60,655 bases of DNA, taken from assembly GCF_947501225.1 (NCBI RefSeq), contig NZ_CANMUW010000023.1:1-60655 (forward strand). Direction: 5' to 3'. A model generated the notes under the pieces. That model ran no database searches. It had not been told where the DNA came from and worked only from the letters and a program-made list of their open reading frames with translations. The DNA is from an uncultured Shewanella sp. (GTDB taxonomy: Bacteria; Pseudomonadota; Gammaproteobacteria; Enterobacterales; Shewanellaceae). Each line of letters begins with the position of its first letter. Within the stretch, counting starts at the first letter, position 1. This document shows positions 57,888 through 60,655 of the stretch, piece after piece. Both the position numbers and the translations under genes were made by a program.

Positions 57888-60655
57888 ATGGGTGTTTCAG
57901 TAGCTAAACAAGATGCCGTTGTCACTAACCTGGTTGGTCAATTAAAAGCCAAAGATGAACAGGGGAATGTGAGAGATGTGACCATAGGTGATCTTATTAA
58001 AAACGGTGAGCAGTTAATCTTCTCGCCAAGCGCACAATTTATTCTGGAGATGGCCGATGGAACGGTCGTCGATGAAACAACGATCTCGCCGGACGATCCG
58101 GCCCTTCCAACGTCCCAAGAGGAGGGATTAGCTACGGCGCCCGTGTCTACCGATGCGGAGATCGCGGCCTTGCAGGCTCAAATCTTAGCCGGTGAAGACC
58201 CAACGGCAGGACTGCCTGAGACAGCAGCCGGCACAGCAGCCGGAGGCGGTGGTAATGAAGGCACAGACTTCGTCACCTTAGACAGAACAGCAGATGAAAC
58301 GATCGCAGGCAGCGGACATGATACCAGCGGGTTTGACCTGACTGCAGCCCCGGCCGATGAAGAACCTATCATCCCCGAAGAAAATATTCTCCCCACGTTA
58401 ACATCCAGCTCCATCACCGTTTCAGAAACAAACCTCCCCCAAGGCTCAGCGCCATTAGCAAGTGCTTTATCACAAGCAGATACGATCACACTCGCCGCAC
58501 CAAACGGCATATCCCAGGTGCTGATCAATGGGGTTGCCGTGTTTACCGGTGGGGTATTTGCGGGCCCGATAGCAATAACATCCGCAAGCGGAACACTTAA
58601 TATCACCGGATTCGATGCAGCTACCGGCATACTGAGTTATAGCTACACCCTGAACTCGGCAGTCGACCATAGTGCTGCCGAACCTCAAATCGATAGCTTT
58701 GCCGTCTCACTAACCGATATTCTGGGTAATAACACCACCTCAACCATTACCGCCAACCTGCTCGATGATGCCCCCAGTGGCCTGGATGACTCGGGTAACA
58801 TAGGTGAAGATGACGTTTCTGTTTCCGGCAGTGTCATAGATAACGACACTCAAGGTGCCGACTCCTCGACCGTTTCACTCATCACCAACGCCGACGGAAC
58901 CAGTCTGGCCGTCGCTCAAGCTACGAGCATAGACGGTAGCTTCGGTGCACTGCAGATATCTACAGACGGTAGCTATAGCTACCTGTTATCGACCCAGCTC
59001 GATGCGGTTCAATCTCTCGCTCAGGGGGAGCAGGTTACAGATAGCTTTACCTACCAACTCACCGACAGTGATGGTGACAGCGTGCCGGTAACACTCACAG
59101 TCACCATAACCGGCACCAACGACGCACCAGTTATCATCACTGATAACGGCATCGATGGCGAAGATTCAGGTACAGTCGTTGAGGCCGGTAATCTTGATGA
59201 TGGCACTCCATTTATTGGTACCCCATCTGTTAGCGGAACACTTGCCGCCAATGATATAGACAATGGTGCCATACTGACCTGGAGCATAGCCGATGGTGTT
59301 GGTAACCTAGGAAGCTTCAGCATTGACCCTGATAGCGGAACCTGGTTCTACACATTAAACAATGATCTGGCTGATGGGCTAGCCGAGGGAGAATCTGCAC
59401 AAGAGCTATTTAATGTTACAGTCACAGATGAATTTGGTAGCACTGATACTCAAGTTGTCATCATCACGGTACTGGGAACCAATGACTCCCCAATCCTAAC
59501 TGTTGATAGTTCTGGTAGCATAACCGAAGATGACAGCAATCCAACCTTAACGGATAACGGAACCCTAAGTTTTTCCGACGTTGATATTAGCAATACGCAT
59601 AGCATTAGCTTCAGTTATAACAGTGATATCAATTGGAGTGGAGGCACACTCACACCAGCGCAAGAGTCAGCATTGACAACCGGATTCAATGCTGACACTA
59701 ACAACTGGGATTACAGCGCTTTAAACTCAGAAGTACAATTCCTTGGTGCAGGCGAAACCATCACCATGAGTTTTGATGTCACGGTAACTGACAACGACGG
59801 TGCAAGTGATACTGAAACCGTTACCATTACTATCAATGGAACCAATGATGCGCCAGTAATCACAACTGATGACGGCATTGATGGCGAAGACACAGGAACA
59901 GTCGTTGAGGCGGGAAATTTTGACAACGGCACCCCATTTTCAGGAACCCCGTCAGTTAGTGGAACACTTGCCGCCGATGATGTCGACAATGGTGCAATAC
60001 TAACCTGGAGCATCGCCAATGGTGTTGGAAATCTAGGTAATTTCAGCATTGACCCGGATAGCGGAACTTGGATCTACAACTTAAACAATGATCTGGCGGA
60101 TGGGTTAGCCGAAGGGGAGTCTGCACAAGATCTGTTTAATGTTACAGTCACAGATGAGTTTGGTAGTACCGACACTCAAATTGTCACAATCACTGTCATA
60201 GGAAGCAATGACTCCCCAATCCTAACTGTCGATAGCTCAGGTAGCGTAACCGAAGACGACAGCAATCCAACCTTAACTGATAGTGGATTCCTTAGTTTTT
60301 CAGACGTTGACATTAGCAATACGCATAGCATTAGCTTCAGTTATAACAGTGATATCAATTGGAGTGGAGGCATACTCACTCCAGCACAAGAATCAGCGTT
60401 GATAACGGGGTTCAGTGCCGACACTAACAGCTGGGATTACAATGCTTCAAACTCAGATGTTCAATTCCTTGATGCTGGCGAAACCATCACCATGAGCTTT
60501 AATGTCACTGTAACCGACAACGATGGAGCAAGTGATACAGAAACCGTCACCATTACTATCAATGGGATCAATGATGCGCCTGAACTAACACCCGACTTTG
60601 GTGAGGTCGATGAAGATGCCACCTTAACCGTGGCTGCAATTAATGGCGTACTGAG
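57888..60655 (+). CDS. Second giant LapA/BapA-like adhesin, 3' end outside the window
   Basis: Open from the ATG at 57888 to the window end, at least 922 residues with no stop. The retention module (VSVAKQDAVVTNLVGQLKAKD) and TAAGTAAG are shared with the first gene, as is the VCBS block up to the first GTNDAPVI (near residue 420). After that it differs: a 242-residue unit of two VCBS-like domains (DGIDGEDSGTVVEAGN to NGTNDAPVI) is repeated almost exactly. The start has the same AGGGA site. The C-terminal secretion signal must lie beyond the window. Confidence 0.92.
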   Translation, partial: MGVSVAKQDAVVTNLVGQLKAKDEQGNVRDVTIGDLIKNGEQLIFSPSAQFILEMADGTVVDETTISPDDPALPTSQEEGLATAPVSTDAEIAALQAQILAGEDPTAGLPETAAGTAAGGGGNEGTDFVTLDRTADETIAGSGHDTSGFDLTAAPADEEPIIPEENILPTLTSSSITVSETNLPQGSAPLASALSQADTITLAAPNGISQVLINGVAVFTGGVFAGPIAITSASGTLNITGFDAATGILSYSYTLNSAVDHSAAEPQIDSFAVSLTDILGNNTTSTITANLLDDAPSGLDDSGNIGEDDVSVSGSVIDNDTQGADSSTVSLITNADGTSLAVAQATSIDGSFGALQISTDGSYSYLLSTQLDAVQSLAQGEQVTDSFTYQLTDSDGDSVPVTLTVTITGTNDAPVIITDNGIDGEDSGTVVEAGNLDDGTPFIGTPSVSGTLAANDIDNGAILTWSIADGVGNLGSFSIDPDSGTWFYTLNNDLADGLAEGESAQELFNVTVTDEFGSTDTQVVIITVLGTNDSPILTVDSSGSITEDDSNPTLTDNGTLSFSDVDISNTHSISFSYNSDINWSGGTLTPAQESALTTGFNADTNNWDYSALNSEVQFLGAGETITMSFDVTVTDNDGASDTETVTITINGTNDAPVITTDDGIDGEDTGTVVEAGNFDNGTPFSGTPSVSGTLAADDVDNGAILTWSIANGVGNLGNFSIDPDSGTWIYNLNNDLADGLAEGESAQDLFNVTVTDEFGSTDTQIVTITVIGSNDSPILTVDSSGSVTEDDSNPTLTDSGFLSFSDVDISNTHSISFSYNSDINWSGGILTPAQESALITGFSADTNSWDYNASNSDVQFLDAGETITMSFNVTVTDNDGASDTETVTITINGINDAPELTPDFGEVDEDATLTVAAINGVL
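59118..60581 (+). repeat. Two tandem 726-bp units in the second adhesin gene
   Basis: Matching landmarks (GGC ATC GAT GGC GAA at 59148 and GGC ATT GAT GGC GAA at 59874) are 726 bp, or 242 codons, apart. Both units encode the same two domains, one with VEAGN...WSIA and one with SSGS(I/V)TEDDSNP. Differences are mostly synonymous or conservative. Confidence 0.88.

Larger units (their letters stand above)
57607..59130 (+). repeat. Right copy of the adhesin duplication
   Basis: The counterpart of 52431-53970. Within the genes the match is high over the retention module and the first VCBS block, then stops after the first GTNDAPV. Confidence 0.85.

Noticed and set aside
57888..60655. Second adhesin as a pseudogene
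   Set aside because: Reading the frame codon by codon shows no stop or frameshift up to the window end.

Overview
The window looks like a chromosomal segment of a marine gammaproteobacterium of the genus Shewanella or a close relative. The main support is gene order: rhlB-trxA-rho, frd-prmA-dusB-fis, yigB-xerC-DUF484-dapF-lysA-lptM, cyaY/cyaA/hemCDXY and ubiEJB-tatABCD are arranged as in Shewanella and partly as in E. coli. The frd operon has two cytochrome b anchor genes, and candidate EtrA(FNR)/CRP-type sites sit beside anaerobic respiration genes. The reductive dehalogenase operon recalls Shewanella sediminis, but species assignment is inference.

Layout. 1-8.5 kb: a heptamer tandem array and a REP-like palindrome, then on the minus strand a large HD-GYP receptor, an uncharacterised membrane protein, an MJ1255/VC2487-family glycosyltransferase, a PAP2 phosphatase and a small membrane protein; then rraA and an arginase-fold hydrolase (+). 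8.8-18.5 kb (+): ubiE-ubiJ-ubiB, tatABC, a secreted unknown, tatD, a 7TM-DISM diguanylate cyclase, hemB and a periplasmic thioredoxin-like protein. 18.5-26.2 kb: a TonB-dependent receptor, a short Ppx/GppA protein and rhlB (-), then trxA and rho (+). 26.1-27.3 kb: heptamer repeats and a LysR regulator. 27.4-31.8 kb (-): the fumarate reductase operon. 32.3-34.7 kb (+): prmA, dusB, fis.

34.8-38.7 kb is the most distinctive accessory locus. It is a minus-strand operon of a c'-type cytochrome, a cytoplasmic FKBP-type prolyl isomerase, a Tat-exported reductive dehalogenase (RdhA) with two iron-sulfur motifs, and a small membrane anchor (RdhB-like). A divergent TetR gene and two identical-format palindromic operators stand in front of it. 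Next come a YtfE/ScdA-type iron-sulfur repair protein and a HupE-type Ni/Co permease preceded by a perfect FNR-consensus palindrome. 40.3-45 kb (-) is the conserved yigB-xerC-DUF484-dapF-lysA-lptM cluster; the lipoprotein gene lptM (51 codons) is easily missed. 45.2-52.4 kb: cyaY, cyaA (divergent) and hemC-hemD-hemX-hemY, with a 176-bp MITE-like element between hemD and hemX.

52.4-60.7 kb holds two tandem LapA/BapA-type giant adhesin genes. Both have a retention module, a doubled TAAG protease-site motif and VCBS repeats; the first ends in RTX repeats and a type I secretion signal. The second runs off the window. Their upstream regions, including a 17-bp-stem hairpin and a TTGACA element, are also duplicated, so the locus looks like a tandem duplication followed by divergence of the repeat regions.

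Functionally, the window joins housekeeping genes (ubiquinone/menaquinone, haem, lysine, Tat export, Rho) with anaerobic respiration (fumarate reductase and a putative organohalide or related reductase, which needs Tat export and Fe-S/corrinoid cofactors) and with c-di-GMP control and adhesin genes for biofilm life. No tRNA, rRNA, CRISPR array, IS transposase or prophage was seen.
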